Source: an uncultured Collinsella sp. | GTDB taxonomy: Bacteria; Actinomycetota; Coriobacteriia; Coriobacteriales; Coriobacteriaceae | DNA length: 33,123 bases | NCBI GenBank assembly: GCA_902478945.1 | Contig: CABSMX010000008.1 | Coordinates: 1-33,123, forward strand | Direction of reading: 5' to 3' | Shown here: in pieces, positions 7,161 to 14,769 of the stretch | How the letters are laid out: each line of letters starts with the position of its first letter | How positions within the stretch are numbered: position 1 is the first letter of the stretch | Made by a program: the position numbers and the translations under genes | Notes under the pieces: model-generated | What the model was told of the DNA's origin: nothing | The model's input: only the letters and a program-made list of their open reading frames with translations | Databases searched by the model: none

Positions 7161-7197
7161 AGGGCCGCGACACTTATATGGCGTCGCGGCCCTTTTC
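7161..7197 (+). terminator. Terminator of the larE-like gene
   Basis: AGGGCCGCGAC (7161-7171) pairs perfectly with GTCGCGGCCCT (7183-7193) around an 11-nt loop, followed by TTTCCTT on the plus strand. Confidence 0.78.
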
Positions 7198-7235
7198 CTT
7201 GGAGAAGGATCGATTGATTGAACGGGATGACCGTT

Positions 7236-7316
7236 CTAGTCTTCGAGTCCGCCATTGATGAGCTCCGCGATCTCAACGGGATCGGTGCTCGCGAGAGGCG
7301 GCGGTATACCCAATCG
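7236..7316 (-). pseudogene. Possible C-terminal coding remnant
   Basis: After the transketolase stop, the minus strand has a stop (7317-7319) and then 26 sense codons ending GLED-stop: RLGIPPPLAST then DPVEIAELINGG. Codon use is fully typical of the neighbourhood (GAG, CTC, ATC, GCG), and the sequence reads like the end of an enzyme, but there is no start or ribosome site. I do not recognise the family. It may be the tail of a gene lost by deletion, or chance. Confidence 0.25.
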
Positions 7317-7355
7317 TCACTTGGTTGGCAGATACCAATCCCGTGGAAGTCTTCC

Positions 7356-8294
7356 TTACAACACAGACCTGACCGCAGCTTCGATACCGTCGGAGTCCAA
7401 ACCGTACTTGTGCAGCAAATCGACCGCAGGGCCGGACTCGCCGTACACATCGCGCACGCCGACGCGTCGTATCGGCACCGGATGCTGCTCCGCGAGCACC
7501 GAAGCCACGGCCTCGCCAAGACCACCGATAATCGAATGTTCCTCGGCGGTGACCACGCGACCGGTCTTCTTGGCGCTGGCAACCACCAGGCGCTCATCAA
7601 GTGGCTTGATCGTGTGCATGTTGATGACCTCGGCGTCAATACCATCGGCAGCGAGCGTCTCGGCAGCCTCAAGCGCCTCGGCGACCATGAGGCCGCATGC
7701 GACGATAGTCACATCGGACCCCTCGCGCACGACCACGCCGCGGCCAATCTTGAACTCATAGTCCTCGTGGTCGTTGATGACCGGTGTTGCCAGGCGGCCG
7801 AAACGCATGTAGACCGGACCCTCAAACTCATAGGCGGCGCGCACGCAAGCACGAGCCTCGATGTCATCGGCGGGAACGATCACCGTCATCCCCGGGATCG
7901 TGCGCATGAGCGCAATGTCCTCACAGCACTGATGCGTGGCGCCGTCTTCGCCGACCGAGATGCCCGCATGCGTGGCGCCGATTTTGACATTGAGGTGCGG
8001 ATAGCCGATGGAATTACGAACTTGCTCGTACGCGCGGCCGGCGGCGAACATGGCAAAGGTGCTCGCAAAGGCAACGTGGCCCGTGGTCGCAATGCCGGCG
8101 GCAAGTCCCATCAAGTTGCTTTCGGCAATGCCGGCATCGTAGAAGCGCTCAGGGTGCGCAACCTTAAACTTACCGGTCTGGGTGGCGGCGGCCAAATCGG
8201 CATCGAGAACCACAAAGTCATCGCGCTCATTGCCCAGCTCGACAAGTGCCTCGCCATAGCTAACGCGCGTGGCGACTTTCTTGACGTCTGCCAT
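7356..8294 (-). CDS. Transketolase, C-terminal subunit
   Basis: This 312-residue protein has the pyrimidine-binding and C-terminal domains of transketolase, which moves two-carbon units between sugar phosphates in the non-oxidative pentose phosphate pathway. It needs the partner encoded just upstream to form the thiamine diphosphate site. Visible motifs are FYDAGIAESNLMGLAAG with the catalytic glutamate, HQCCEDIALMRTIPGM, and EEHSIIGGLGEAVAS in the C-terminal domain. Its ATG overlaps the stop of the N-terminal subunit gene by one base (TAATG), so the two are translationally coupled in equal amounts. Split transketolases are common in Firmicutes and some Actinobacteria and usually sit in sugar-catabolic operons, as here. 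Confidence 0.95.
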   Translation of the reverse strand: MADVKKVATRVSYGEALVELGNERDDFVVLDADLAAATQTGKFKVAHPERFYDAGIAESNLMGLAAGIATTGHVAFASTFAMFAAGRAYEQVRNSIGYPHLNVKIGATHAGISVGEDGATHQCCEDIALMRTIPGMTVIVPADDIEARACVRAAYEFEGPVYMRFGRLATPVINDHEDYEFKIGRGVVVREGSDVTIVACGLMVAEALEAAETLAADGIDAEVINMHTIKPLDERLVVASAKKTGRVVTAEEHSIIGGLGEAVASVLAEQHPVPIRRVGVRDVYGESGPAVDLLHKYGLDSDGIEAAVRSVL

Positions 8295-9124
8295 TAGGGC
8301 TCCTCCCCTGCTGCTGCGAGCTCGGCCATGGCCTGCTCAAACTGTTCATCGTTGGGTGCCTTGCCGTGCCAGCCCACCTGGTTTTCCATAAAGGAAACGC
8401 CCTTGCCCTTCACCGTCTCGGCGATAATGGCCACAGGCGAGGCGCTCACTTTGCGGGCCTCGGCAAAGGCGGCGGCAATCTGCGCCATGTCGTTACCGTC
8501 GGCGAGCTCGATCACATGCCACTTAAAGGCGCGGAACTTGTCGGCAAGTGGCATAGCCGAGTTAACTTCGTCGATACTGCCGTCAATTTGCAAGCCATTG
8601 TGGTCGACGATAGCGACGAGGTTATCCAAGTCGTGGTTGCCGGCGAACATAGCCGCCTCCCACACCTGGCCCTCCTCGCACTCGCCGTCGCCCAACAGCG
8701 TGTAGACGCGGTAGCTGTCACCCCAGTGCTTTGCGGCGAGTGCCATTCCAACCGCGGCGGAGATACCCTGACCGAGCGATCCGGTAGACATGTCGACGCC
8801 CGGCGTGTCATTCATATTGGGATGGCCCTGCAGGCGGCTGCCGATATGGCGGAGTGTCTCGAGCTCATCTTTGGGAAAGAACCCGCGCTCGGCGAGCACG
8901 GCGTAGAGTGCCGGAGCGCAATGTCCCTTGGAGAGCACAAAGCGATCGCGCTCAGCGCGGCTCGGATTCGCCGGATCGACATCCATTTCCTCAAAGAAGA
9001 GGTAGGTCATAATGTCGGCGGCGCCAAGCGATCCGCCCGGATGCCCCGACTTGGCGGCGTGAACCGCAGTCACGACACCCTTCCTGACCTCATTGGCGAC
9101 CTTCGCCAGTTCCTGGTTGGTCAT
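8294..9124 (-). CDS. Transketolase, N-terminal subunit
   Basis: This 276-residue protein is the diphosphate-binding half of a two-subunit transketolase. Seen in order: SGHPGGSLGAADIM near residues 26-39, FVLSKGHCAPALYAVL, GSLGQGISAAVGMALA, and the thiamine diphosphate motif GDGECEEG ... IVDHNGLQIDG. The ATG at 9124 follows AGAGAGG and starts MTNQELAKVANEVRKG as in homologues; the longer frame upstream crosses a hairpin and is rejected. It is coupled to the C-terminal subunit by a TAATG overlap. About 325 bp separate it from the transaldolase gene, with a terminator between, so it probably has its own promoter, although none is obvious. Confidence 0.95.
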   Translation of the reverse strand: MTNQELAKVANEVRKGVVTAVHAAKSGHPGGSLGAADIMTYLFFEEMDVDPANPSRAERDRFVLSKGHCAPALYAVLAERGFFPKDELETLRHIGSRLQGHPNMNDTPGVDMSTGSLGQGISAAVGMALAAKHWGDSYRVYTLLGDGECEEGQVWEAAMFAGNHDLDNLVAIVDHNGLQIDGSIDEVNSAMPLADKFRAFKWHVIELADGNDMAQIAAAFAEARKVSASPVAIIAETVKGKGVSFMENQVGWHGKAPNDEQFEQAMAELAAAGEEP

Positions 9125-9147
9125 ACGAATTCCTCTCTTGAGAACAA

Positions 9148-9176
9148 CCCCGGCACTGGATAATGCGATGCCGGGG
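9148..9176 (-). terminator. Stem-loop before the transketolase genes
   Basis: CCCCGGCA (9148-9155) and TGCCGGGG (9169-9176) pair perfectly with a 13-nt loop, followed on the minus strand by TTGTTCT. It sits 24 nt upstream of the transketolase start, after the small remnant frame. It may end transcription of the remnant or act as a leader structure. Confidence 0.4.
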
Positions 9177-9180
9177 CAAT

Positions 9181-9279
9181 TCACTCGTTTAAGGCGGCGC
9201 ATTCATTCTGAATCGCCTTCTGGTCCATATACGCGTAGGCGATACCCAAGGTACAGAAGGCACCGCCTGCGATCTTCAT
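9181..9279 (-). pseudogene. 32-codon remnant of a membrane protein end (possible)
   Basis: The frame runs from ATG (9279) to TGA (9181): MKIAGGAFCTLGIAYAYMD, then QKAIQNECAALNE. A hydrophobic stretch followed by a polar tail is what the last membrane segment of a transporter looks like, possibly of a PTS EIIC protein. A stop codon lies two codons upstream, there is no ribosome binding site, and a stem-loop follows directly. It could be a truncated gene tail or a very small membrane protein. Confidence 0.3.
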
Positions 9280-9320
9280 TTTTCAGATGGCGTGCCAGAC
9301 GGAAATTTCACCCTGAAACG

Positions 9321-9368
9321 CAAAAGCCCCAAGTCAACAAAAGCCAGGAGCCTTTGCCAACTTGGGGC
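9321..9368 (-). terminator. Terminator of the transaldolase gene
   Basis: GCCCCAAGT (9326-9334) and ACTTGGGGC (9360-9368) form a perfect stem, with AAAGCC/GGCTTT-like pairing inside the loop. On the minus strand CTTTTG follows. Confidence 0.7.
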
Positions 9369-9449
9369 ATTACGAGTCGCCGCCGTACAGGCAACGACGA
9401 CCCTTACTCCTTCTGCCATCAACCGATATGGACGACTCGGCTTGTCCGG

Positions 9450-10154
9450 TTACGGCAGGATGTGGAATCCAAGCGTTTCGATATCACGCGCGAAACCCTT
9501 AACGGTGTCGAGCGAATACTCCATGAGGTCCTTACCGACGTTCTTGCGCTTGGCCAGGATGCTGTTGGGAACGGTAATGATCTGGCACCCCACGGACTCG
9601 GCCTGATAGATATTCAGCAGCTCACGGGTAGATGCCCAGAGTACCTCACACTGCGGCTTTGCCGCGGCCTTTTTGACAGACTCAGCCATCAACGGCAGCG
9701 GATCAACGCCGGTATCGGCAATACGGCCGGCGAAGATAGAGATGATAGACGGCGTCTCAGCGGAGACAGCGTCCACAAACTCATCGACCTGCTCGGGAGT
9801 AAAAATCGTCGTAACATTTACCTTGATGCCGTCGGCAGAAAGGCGCTTAACGAGCGCCGCGGTCGACTCACCCTTGGTGTTGAGTGCGGGAATCTTGACA
9901 TACACATTGTCAGCCCAAGTCGCAATCTCGCGAGCCTCGGCCTCCATGCCCGCCTCATCGTCCGCAAAGACCTCAAACGAAACCGAGACATCGGTGATGT
10001 GCTCGAGCACGGTCTTGGCGAACTCGCGGTAATCGGTCACGCCACCCGCCTTCATAAGCGATGGGTTAGTCGTAAAGCCCTGAACGTTACCGTTCTCGGC
10101 CATGTCGAGCATGCCCTCGAGATTGGCACCGTCGGCAAATACCTTGATTGCCAT
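9450..10154 (-). CDS. Transaldolase (short TalC/FSA-type)
   Basis: This 234-residue class I aldolase belongs to the TalC / fructose-6-phosphate aldolase family, much shorter than classical transaldolase. The Schiff-base lysine is in NVYVKIPALNTKGE; VKVNVTTIF-like and IISIFAGRIADTGVDP motifs follow as in the family. It would move a dihydroxyacetone unit between sugar phosphates, or cleave or form fructose-6-phosphate. The ATG at 10154 follows AAGGAG. It lies directly downstream of a GntR-type regulator on the same strand and upstream of transketolase, forming a non-oxidative pentose phosphate set. Sequence alone does not decide between transaldolase and fructose-6-phosphate aldolase activity. 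Confidence 0.93.
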   Translation of the reverse strand: MAIKVFADGANLEGMLDMAENGNVQGFTTNPSLMKAGGVTDYREFAKTVLEHITDVSVSFEVFADDEAGMEAEAREIATWADNVYVKIPALNTKGESTAALVKRLSADGIKVNVTTIFTPEQVDEFVDAVSAETPSIISIFAGRIADTGVDPLPLMAESVKKAAAKPQCEVLWASTRELLNIYQAESVGCQIITVPNSILAKRKNVGKDLMEYSLDTVKGFARDIETLGFHILP

Positions 10155-10245
10155 AATGTACTCCTTACATACATGATGATATAGAAATGTACGGACTGAA
10201 TTGTTTGCAAAAGTGCCGCCGCGTCAGAGCGGAACGGAGAACCCC

Positions 10246-10983
10246 TTAATCGAGTTCGATCTCGAGGTGATAGAGGTCGGCGCGGTAGAACGACTCCACA
10301 TACTCACGGGGCACATTCTGCTGGTCATGAGAAACCCTCGTAATGTTAAGCAACGGAGCACCGGCGCTGATGCCCAAAAGCTCGGCCTGCTCGTCGGTAG
10401 CAACGCAAGCTCCAATCTTTTGGCTCACACGGCTCCAGCGAATATCGCACGAGTTATTGAGATAAGAGCGAAGCGATTCCTTGGAAAAGTCGCGCTCCGC
10501 AATATGCGGAACATAACCGTCTTCGTAATAAATCGTCTCCAGATAGAATGAGCGATCGCCCGACACGCGCACACGGCGAAGGCAAAAGGCCTTTGTGCCC
10601 TCAGCCAAGCCCAGCTCGTGGGCAACGTGCTGCGGCATGGTTACAACGCCAGACTCAATCAAACGTTTTTGAGGCACTGCAAACTCGTCCACATTCTTTT
10701 TGATATAGCTCGAGACACGCTTAGGCGAGCTAAGTGGCACGTTGGCAATAACCTCGGATCCGCGGCCGCGCTTCTTCTCAATCAAGCCATTATTAGAAAG
10801 CAGCTCCATCGCTTTGCGCGCCGTTGCACGAGAAACGTCATAGCGCTTCATAAGATCGCTTTCGGAGGGAATGTAATCGCCAATCTTGTAGGCACCGCTC
10901 GTAATTCCCTGGAACAAGATATCGTACAGCTGAGAGTACAGCTGTTCCTTGCCGCTAAAATCGAGCTCAGACGTATCGGCCAT
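10246..10983 (-). CDS. GntR-family regulator with UTRA domain (HutC subfamily)
   Basis: This roughly 245-residue regulator has a winged helix-turn-helix at residues 10-80 (LYSQLYDILFQGI ... IGDYIPSESDLMKRYDVSR ... LLSNNGLIEKKRGRGSEV) and a C-terminal UTRA ligand domain (VSGDRSFYLETIYYEDGYVP ... LLNITRVSHDQQNVPREYVES). Such proteins sense sugar phosphates or related metabolites. There are two adjacent ATGs; 10983 is better spaced from GGGGAGGG than 10986. It lies upstream of the transaldolase gene and between it and deoC, so it most likely controls this carbohydrate island, possibly including the PTS genes. I could not define its operator with confidence. Confidence 0.92.
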   Translation of the reverse strand: MADTSELDFSGKEQLYSQLYDILFQGITSGAYKIGDYIPSESDLMKRYDVSRATARKAMELLSNNGLIEKKRGRGSEVIANVPLSSPKRVSSYIKKNVDEFAVPQKRLIESGVVTMPQHVAHELGLAEGTKAFCLRRVRVSGDRSFYLETIYYEDGYVPHIAERDFSKESLRSYLNNSCDIRWSRVSQKIGACVATDEQAELLGISAGAPLLNITRVSHDQQNVPREYVESFYRADLYHLEIELD

Positions 10984-11138
10984 CATCCCTCCCCTATCTG
11001 AACTAATTCTCTAAATTCTTGATATCATGTACTGTCTTTTAATAAATGTTAACTGCAAAATCTCAAAAGACACACATCGATAACGCTGCCCGCGTATATT
11101 CCGCTCCAGCCGAGCATACTCCACCGACTCACCGCCAT

Positions 11139-11172
11139 CTTGGGGCATTCCTTATGCAAAGAATGCCCCAAG
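11139..11172. terminator. Stem-loop after deoC
   Basis: CTTGGGGCATTC (11139-11150) and GAATGCCCCAAG (11161-11172) pair perfectly over 12 bp with a 10-nt loop. It lies 6 nt beyond the deoC stop on the minus strand. No long T-run follows, so efficiency is uncertain. Confidence 0.5.
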
Positions 11173-11178
11173 CTACCT

Positions 11179-12168
11179 CTAGCGCGCGCCGAAAAGCTTG
11201 CGCGGGCTGGCGCTCGCGCCGATACGATCGGCACCGGCGCCCGACATAAGCGCAAGATCTTCTTTCGTGCGTACGCCGCCCGATGCCTTGACCTTTACAC
11301 GGCCGCCCAACTCTTGAGCAAACAGATAGACATCCTCGACCTGGGCACCAGCCGTGCCAAAGCCCGTAGACGTCTTAATAAAGTCTGCACCGGCAGCCTC
11401 GACGGCATGACAGATCGGCTTTTTGGTTTCCTGCGCCAAATAGCACGTTTCGACAATGACCTTGAGCGTCGCATTGGGCACGGCCTCGCGCACGGCTCGA
11501 ATATCGTCCTCGATGGCCTGGTAATCGCGGGCTTTGACCATGCCCTGGTCAATCACCATGTCGATTTCGGAGGCACCGTTGGCGTAGGCATCGGCCGCTT
11601 CGGCCGCTTTCGCAGCGCTCGTCATATAGCCAAGAGGAAAAGCGATGACCGTGGTGAGCGCAAGGTCGGGATAAGCCTTGTGAGCACGGGCGATATACGA
11701 AGGCGGGATACATGCGCTGGCACAACCGTACTCGAATGCCTCGGCGCAAACGGCATCAATCTGATCCCAGGTCGCCGTCGGCTTAAGCAATGTGTAGTCA
11801 ATGCGCGAGCAGAGGTCCTCATCGGTTAACTCTGCCCCCGCCTTGGCGGCAATGGCGGCAACCGACGAAGGATCGTCCAGATACTCATCGACCTTGGCCA
11901 AAAAGCCCGGATAGTCAGCGGTATCGACATTGGTCACGTCAAGCTCAATGGTATGACCCAGCTCAAACGTATCATAGCCGCGGTTTTTGATGCGGTCGAC
12001 GAGGATATCCAAATCGACCAGGTCGTCGCCCTTGCTACGATCTTCGAGCACATCGCCCTTGTGATAATGCGTCACAATGTGCGCAAGATGACGCGTCGGC
12101 TTAAGATCGCGAGCACGGTAGCGCTTGCTGATCATAACGGGATCGGCGACAAGACGAATCGTGAGCAC
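11179..12168 (-). CDS. deoC: Deoxyribose-phosphate aldolase with kinase-derived N-terminus
   Basis: From about residue 101 of this 329-residue frame the protein is a complete DeoC, which cleaves 2-deoxyribose-5-phosphate to acetaldehyde and glyceraldehyde-3-phosphate. EIDMVI contains the catalytic Asp203, FIKTSTGF the Schiff-base Lys265, and VKASGGVRT Lys294; RIDYTLLKPTAT is the typical start of the domain. The first 100 residues are not DeoC: ADPVMISKRYRARDLKPTRH is the arginine-rich lid of a P-loop kinase whose first half is encoded immediately upstream in the same frame, before a TAG at 12211-12213. The GTG at 12168 is only a formal start with no ribosome site. So this is the downstream part of a kinase-DeoC fusion cut by a nonsense codon. 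Whether DeoC is still made by readthrough or reinitiation is unknown. Confidence 0.85.
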   Translation of the reverse strand: MLTIRLVADPVMISKRYRARDLKPTRHLAHIVTHYHKGDVLEDRSKGDDLVDLDILVDRIKNRGYDTFELGHTIELDVTNVDTADYPGFLAKVDEYLDDPSSVAAIAAKAGAELTDEDLCSRIDYTLLKPTATWDQIDAVCAEAFEYGCASACIPPSYIARAHKAYPDLALTTVIAFPLGYMTSAAKAAEAADAYANGASEIDMVIDQGMVKARDYQAIEDDIRAVREAVPNATLKVIVETCYLAQETKKPICHAVEAAGADFIKTSTGFGTAGAQVEDVYLFAQELGGRVKVKASGGVRTKEDLALMSGAGADRIGASASPRKLFGAR

Positions 12169-12210
12169 ACGGTAGCCGTGCTTGTCTGCCAGCTCGGCGA
12201 GCCTGTCGTG

Positions 12211-12483
12211 CTACTTGGCGGAAAACGGATAATCGCACATAATCTGCGGCCCATCCGCCATGGCGACATCGAGGCGACGGAACCACTCCTGAAGAGCGTT
12301 CGCATCAACCTGCGCCTTTTCCTCGGCATTGTTAAAGCCGTACGTATCCCAATACTCTTCTTTAACGTCGTCAAGCGAGACGCTCAAAAAGCTCTCGGAT
12401 GTATGGCGAGCCTTGATGCGATCTGCCAAATCGGTTTTGCCCGTAGCCGGAGGTCCGGCAAGCAAAATCAGCGTCTTTTCCAT
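12211..12483 (-). pseudogene. P-loop kinase domain cut by an in-frame TAG
   Basis: The 90-codon frame starts with ATG after an AAGGG site and encodes the first half of an AAA_33-like small-molecule kinase: Walker A GPPATGKT at residues 10-17, a SLDDVKEEYW segment, and the strand IMCDYPFSAK, which normally continues with KQ-type helix residues. The next codon is TAG, then the frame continues without interruption: HDRLAELADKHGYRVLTIRL, arginine lid, and the complete DeoC domain ending at 11179. Changing one base (TAG to CAG) would restore a polypeptide of about 434 residues. It lies 26 nt after the TPR gene and is probably cotranscribed. Kinase activity should be lost unless the stop is read through. 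A sequencing error is also possible. Confidence 0.8.
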
Positions 12484-12509
12484 GCAAGGAAACCCTTCTT
12501 ACTACCCGA

Positions 12510-12902
12510 TTATTTGCCACGAAGCTGGTCTTTGGAGATAGCAAGCATCTCGGTAACCTTGTCCATGTAATACTTGATAGCCTCATCGTCTTTCGCTTCG
12601 GCGGCAGCCGCACGCTTCTTGTTGTACAGCTTGACCAGTGCCGCAGACGCCTTGCCCATCGTGCGATTGACTTCCAGGCTTTGCTCGTATGCCTCAACGG
12701 CCTCGTCGACCATGTTGGCATCGGCATAAAGCTTGCCAATCTCGTTTAGAACGTTTGCGGCAGCGACGCCCTCCTTGCCCTCGAGCTCGGAACGCTTTGC
12801 CTTAACGGCGTCGAGAACGGCATCTCGATCGAGAACGGGTGCGGTCTCGGCTGCAGCGGAGGCCACCTTCTCCTTTTTCTTGCCAAATCCAAACAAACCC
12901 AT
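12510..12902 (-). CDS. Small TPR-like protein of unknown function
   Basis: This 130-residue soluble protein starts MGLFGFGKKKEK, a short basic lead, then has helical, Ala/Glu/Lys-rich sequence. A tetratricopeptide-like pair of helices is visible at about residues 45-85 (AAANVLNEIGKLYADANM, then VDEAVEAYEQSLEVNR), suggesting a protein-interaction role. No catalytic motif is seen. It precedes the kinase/deoC gene by 26 nt on the same strand and follows the terminator of the PTS operon. Its role in the sugar pathway is not evident; it may be a housekeeping gene placed here. Confidence 0.8.
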   Translation of the reverse strand: MGLFGFGKKKEKVASAAAETAPVLDRDAVLDAVKAKRSELEGKEGVAAANVLNEIGKLYADANMVDEAVEAYEQSLEVNRTMGKASAALVKLYNKKRAAAAEAKDDEAIKYYMDKVTEMLAISKDQLRGK

Positions 12903-12930
12903 TGGAAACCTCCACTAGCAGTAATAAACG

Positions 12931-12978
12931 AAGGGGGTTGTTCCCCTGCCGGGGACCAGGCACAGGAACAACCCCCTT
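12931..12978 (-). terminator. Terminator of the PTS-aldolase operon
   Basis: AAGGGGGTTGTTCC (12931-12944) pairs perfectly with GGAACAACCCCCTT (12965-12978). The 20-nt loop contains GGGGACCAGGCACAGG, which recalls the GACAGGCACC core of other intergenic palindromes here. On the minus strand CGTTTATT follows. Confidence 0.7.
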
Positions 12979-13018
12979 AAAGAAAGACTTGGACCTTCGT
13001 CAGGCGCTACAAGAATCC

Positions 13019-14326
13019 TTATGCGATACCAAAGACGCTGAGGATGGACTTGATGGCCATGAAGAAGAAGCCGGTGACGACGGTGTCGACGTCGGTGCAG
13101 GTCATGTTCACGAAGCCAATCTGAGCGAGCATCGGGGACAGGAGCGCAGGCAGGATCATGATGAAGATGCCGTGGAAGATGCAGCCGATGATGGCGCCGC
13201 GACGACCGTCGATGGCGTTACCGAAGACACCAGCAGTGCCGCCGGCGAAGAAGTTGGACATAACACCGGGGATGACGAGGGTGCCCATGAGGCCGGTGAT
13301 AGCCATGCCGATCAGCGAGCCAAGCGTGGTGAACACAAAGCCGAAGATAACGGCGTTAGGGGCATAGGTGAACAGGACAGGGCAGTCCAGAGCGGGGCGC
13401 GCATCGGGGACGAGCTTCATCGAGATGCCCTGGAAGGCGGGGACGAGCTCGGCGAGCAGCAGGCGGACGCCGGCGAGCAGGACGTACAGACCGACGACGA
13501 ACTGCATGGCCTGGAGGAAAGCGTAGACCATGAAGTTGGTGGCGCCGCAGTAGTCAGCAGCAGCAGCGGGACCAGCGAAAGCAGCGACGACCAGGTAGAA
13601 AACGATCATGACCAGGCCGACAGCAGCGTAGGTATCCTGGAGGAAGGACAGGGACTGCGGAATCTCGAGGTCCTCGGTGGACTTGGACTCCTTGCCGCCA
13701 GCGAGCTTCTTGGTGATGCTTGCGATAAGGGCGGTGAACATATAGCCAAAGGTGCAGAAGTGACCCAGGGCGATGTCATCGGACTCGGTGATCTTGCGGA
13801 CAACGGGCTGAGCGAAGGCAGGCATGAGGGTAGCGAAGGCGCCACCGACGATGGAGCTGACGACGATCAGGGGGATACCGCGCAGACCGCAGAAGAAGGC
13901 GAACACGACGCAGAGCGTGGACTCCCACAGAAGGGCCTGGCCAGTCAGGAACACATACTTAAACTTGGTGAAACGAGCGAGAATGATGTTCACCACGAAG
14001 ATGCCAGCGAGGCAGATGGCGATCTCGGAGCCAAGGCCGAGGTCGGTCATTGCCTGACCGTTGATGCCCTCGATGGAAGCGACGACGGCGGTCATGCCGT
14101 TGAAGCCGAAGGCGGAGTTGAACATATCGCCAAAGTAGGCAAGAGAGCCCTGCATGACGCTCGAGCCGGCAGCCAGAACAAGGAAGCCGAGCATCGTCTT
14201 AAACGTGCCGAGCAACACATCGTTGGCCGACTTCTTCTGAAGCACAAGGCCCAGGCAGGCGACGAGACCGATAACAACGGCGGCCTGCGTCAGGATGTTA
14301 TTGATAATAAACTCAAGAACAGCCAT
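13019..14326 (-). CDS. PTS EIIC component, ascorbate (UlaA/SgaT) family
   Basis: This polytopic membrane protein of about 435 residues is the sugar channel of a phosphotransferase system. It has many hydrophobic segments and matches the UlaA pattern: FIINNILTQAAVVIGLVACLG at the N-terminus, KTMLGFLVLAAGSSVM, and in the C-terminal half GGTAGVFGNAIDGRRGAIIG. I prefer the ATG at 14326, which has AAGGGG at good distance, to the GTG three codons earlier. It is the last gene of the aldolase-EIIA-EIIB-EIIC operon and is followed by a terminator. Known UlaA takes up L-ascorbate, but the downstream ascorbate genes (ulaG, D, E, F) are not here, so the substrate may be another sugar or polyol. Confidence 0.93.
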   Translation of the reverse strand: MAVLEFIINNILTQAAVVIGLVACLGLVLQKKSANDVLLGTFKTMLGFLVLAAGSSVMQGSLAYFGDMFNSAFGFNGMTAVVASIEGINGQAMTDLGLGSEIAICLAGIFVVNIILARFTKFKYVFLTGQALLWESTLCVVFAFFCGLRGIPLIVVSSIVGGAFATLMPAFAQPVVRKITESDDIALGHFCTFGYMFTALIASITKKLAGGKESKSTEDLEIPQSLSFLQDTYAAVGLVMIVFYLVVAAFAGPAAAADYCGATNFMVYAFLQAMQFVVGLYVLLAGVRLLLAELVPAFQGISMKLVPDARPALDCPVLFTYAPNAVIFGFVFTTLGSLIGMAITGLMGTLVIPGVMSNFFAGGTAGVFGNAIDGRRGAIIGCIFHGIFIMILPALLSPMLAQIGFVNMTCTDVDTVVTGFFFMAIKSILSVFGIA

Positions 14327-14380
14327 GTTGTACACCCCTTTTTCTCATGTACATTTCTATCAATCTAGGCGAAGAGGCCC

Positions 14381-14686
14381 TTACTCTAGGACGCCCATCT
14401 CCTTGAGCACCGGGGTCAGCTTTTCCTCGATTTCCTTCTTATCGACAAGACGCTTGAGGAACACGCAGGGAAGACCGGTGTTGTAGCTTTCGATCTGCGT
14501 CTTGAAGTTCTCGGCAGCGACGATCATGTCGAAGCCCTTAGAGGCGCCCGCGGCGCTGGAAACGCTGTCGTGGTCCATCTTGCACTGGACCCCGAGCTTC
14601 TTCATGACCTGCTCAATAGCCATCTGGCAGGCAAAGCTGCTTCCAAGACCATTGCCGCAGCAGCACAAAATCTTGACCATGTTCAT
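14381..14686 (-). CDS. PTS EIIB component, ascorbate/galactitol type
   Basis: This is a 101-residue cytosolic phosphocarrier. The N-terminus MNMVKILCCCGNGLGSS has the CGNGxGSS loop, with Cys10 the probable phosphorylated residue. The rest is the alternating alpha/beta fold of the family (FDMIVAAENFKTQIES ... GLPCVFLKRLVDKKEIEEKL). I start at 14686 after AAAGGAAAGGAA; 14680 is also possible. The 83-nt gap from EIIA holds the palindrome GGGGCACGTGCCCC (14700-14713) and a stem TGCGGGC/GCCCGCA (14727-14754), which could adjust relative expression. It receives phosphate from EIIA and passes it to the sugar in EIIC. Confidence 0.92.
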   Translation of the reverse strand: MNMVKILCCCGNGLGSSFACQMAIEQVMKKLGVQCKMDHDSVSSAAGASKGFDMIVAAENFKTQIESYNTGLPCVFLKRLVDKKEIEEKLTPVLKEMGVLE

Positions 14687-14769
14687 TTCCTTTCCTTTGG
14701 GGGCACGTGCCCCACCTCGGGGTAGATGCGGGCAAACACATAGGCTCGCCCGCACCAAGCGACACTGTT

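Larger units (their letters stand above)
9125..9449. other. Intergenic stretch with a remnant and two hairpins
   Basis: Read on the minus strand from the transaldolase stop, this region has a terminator (9368-9321), a 32-codon open frame (9279-9181), a second stem-loop (9176-9148) and then the transketolase ribosome binding site. This order suggests that a gene once stood between transaldolase and transketolase. Confidence 0.6.

Noticed and set aside
10178..14363. Shared 12-mer GTACATTTCTAT upstream of transaldolase and between EIIB and EIIC, as a possible GntR operator
   Set aside because: Many 12-mer matches are expected by chance in 33 kb, the two copies differ in orientation relative to their genes, and neither is a clear palindrome.
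12839..14368. 509-codon open frame opposite the PTS EIIC gene
   Set aside because: Its highly acidic, His/Gly/Glu-rich product is what results from reading a hydrophobic membrane protein gene backwards; EIIC is clearly real.
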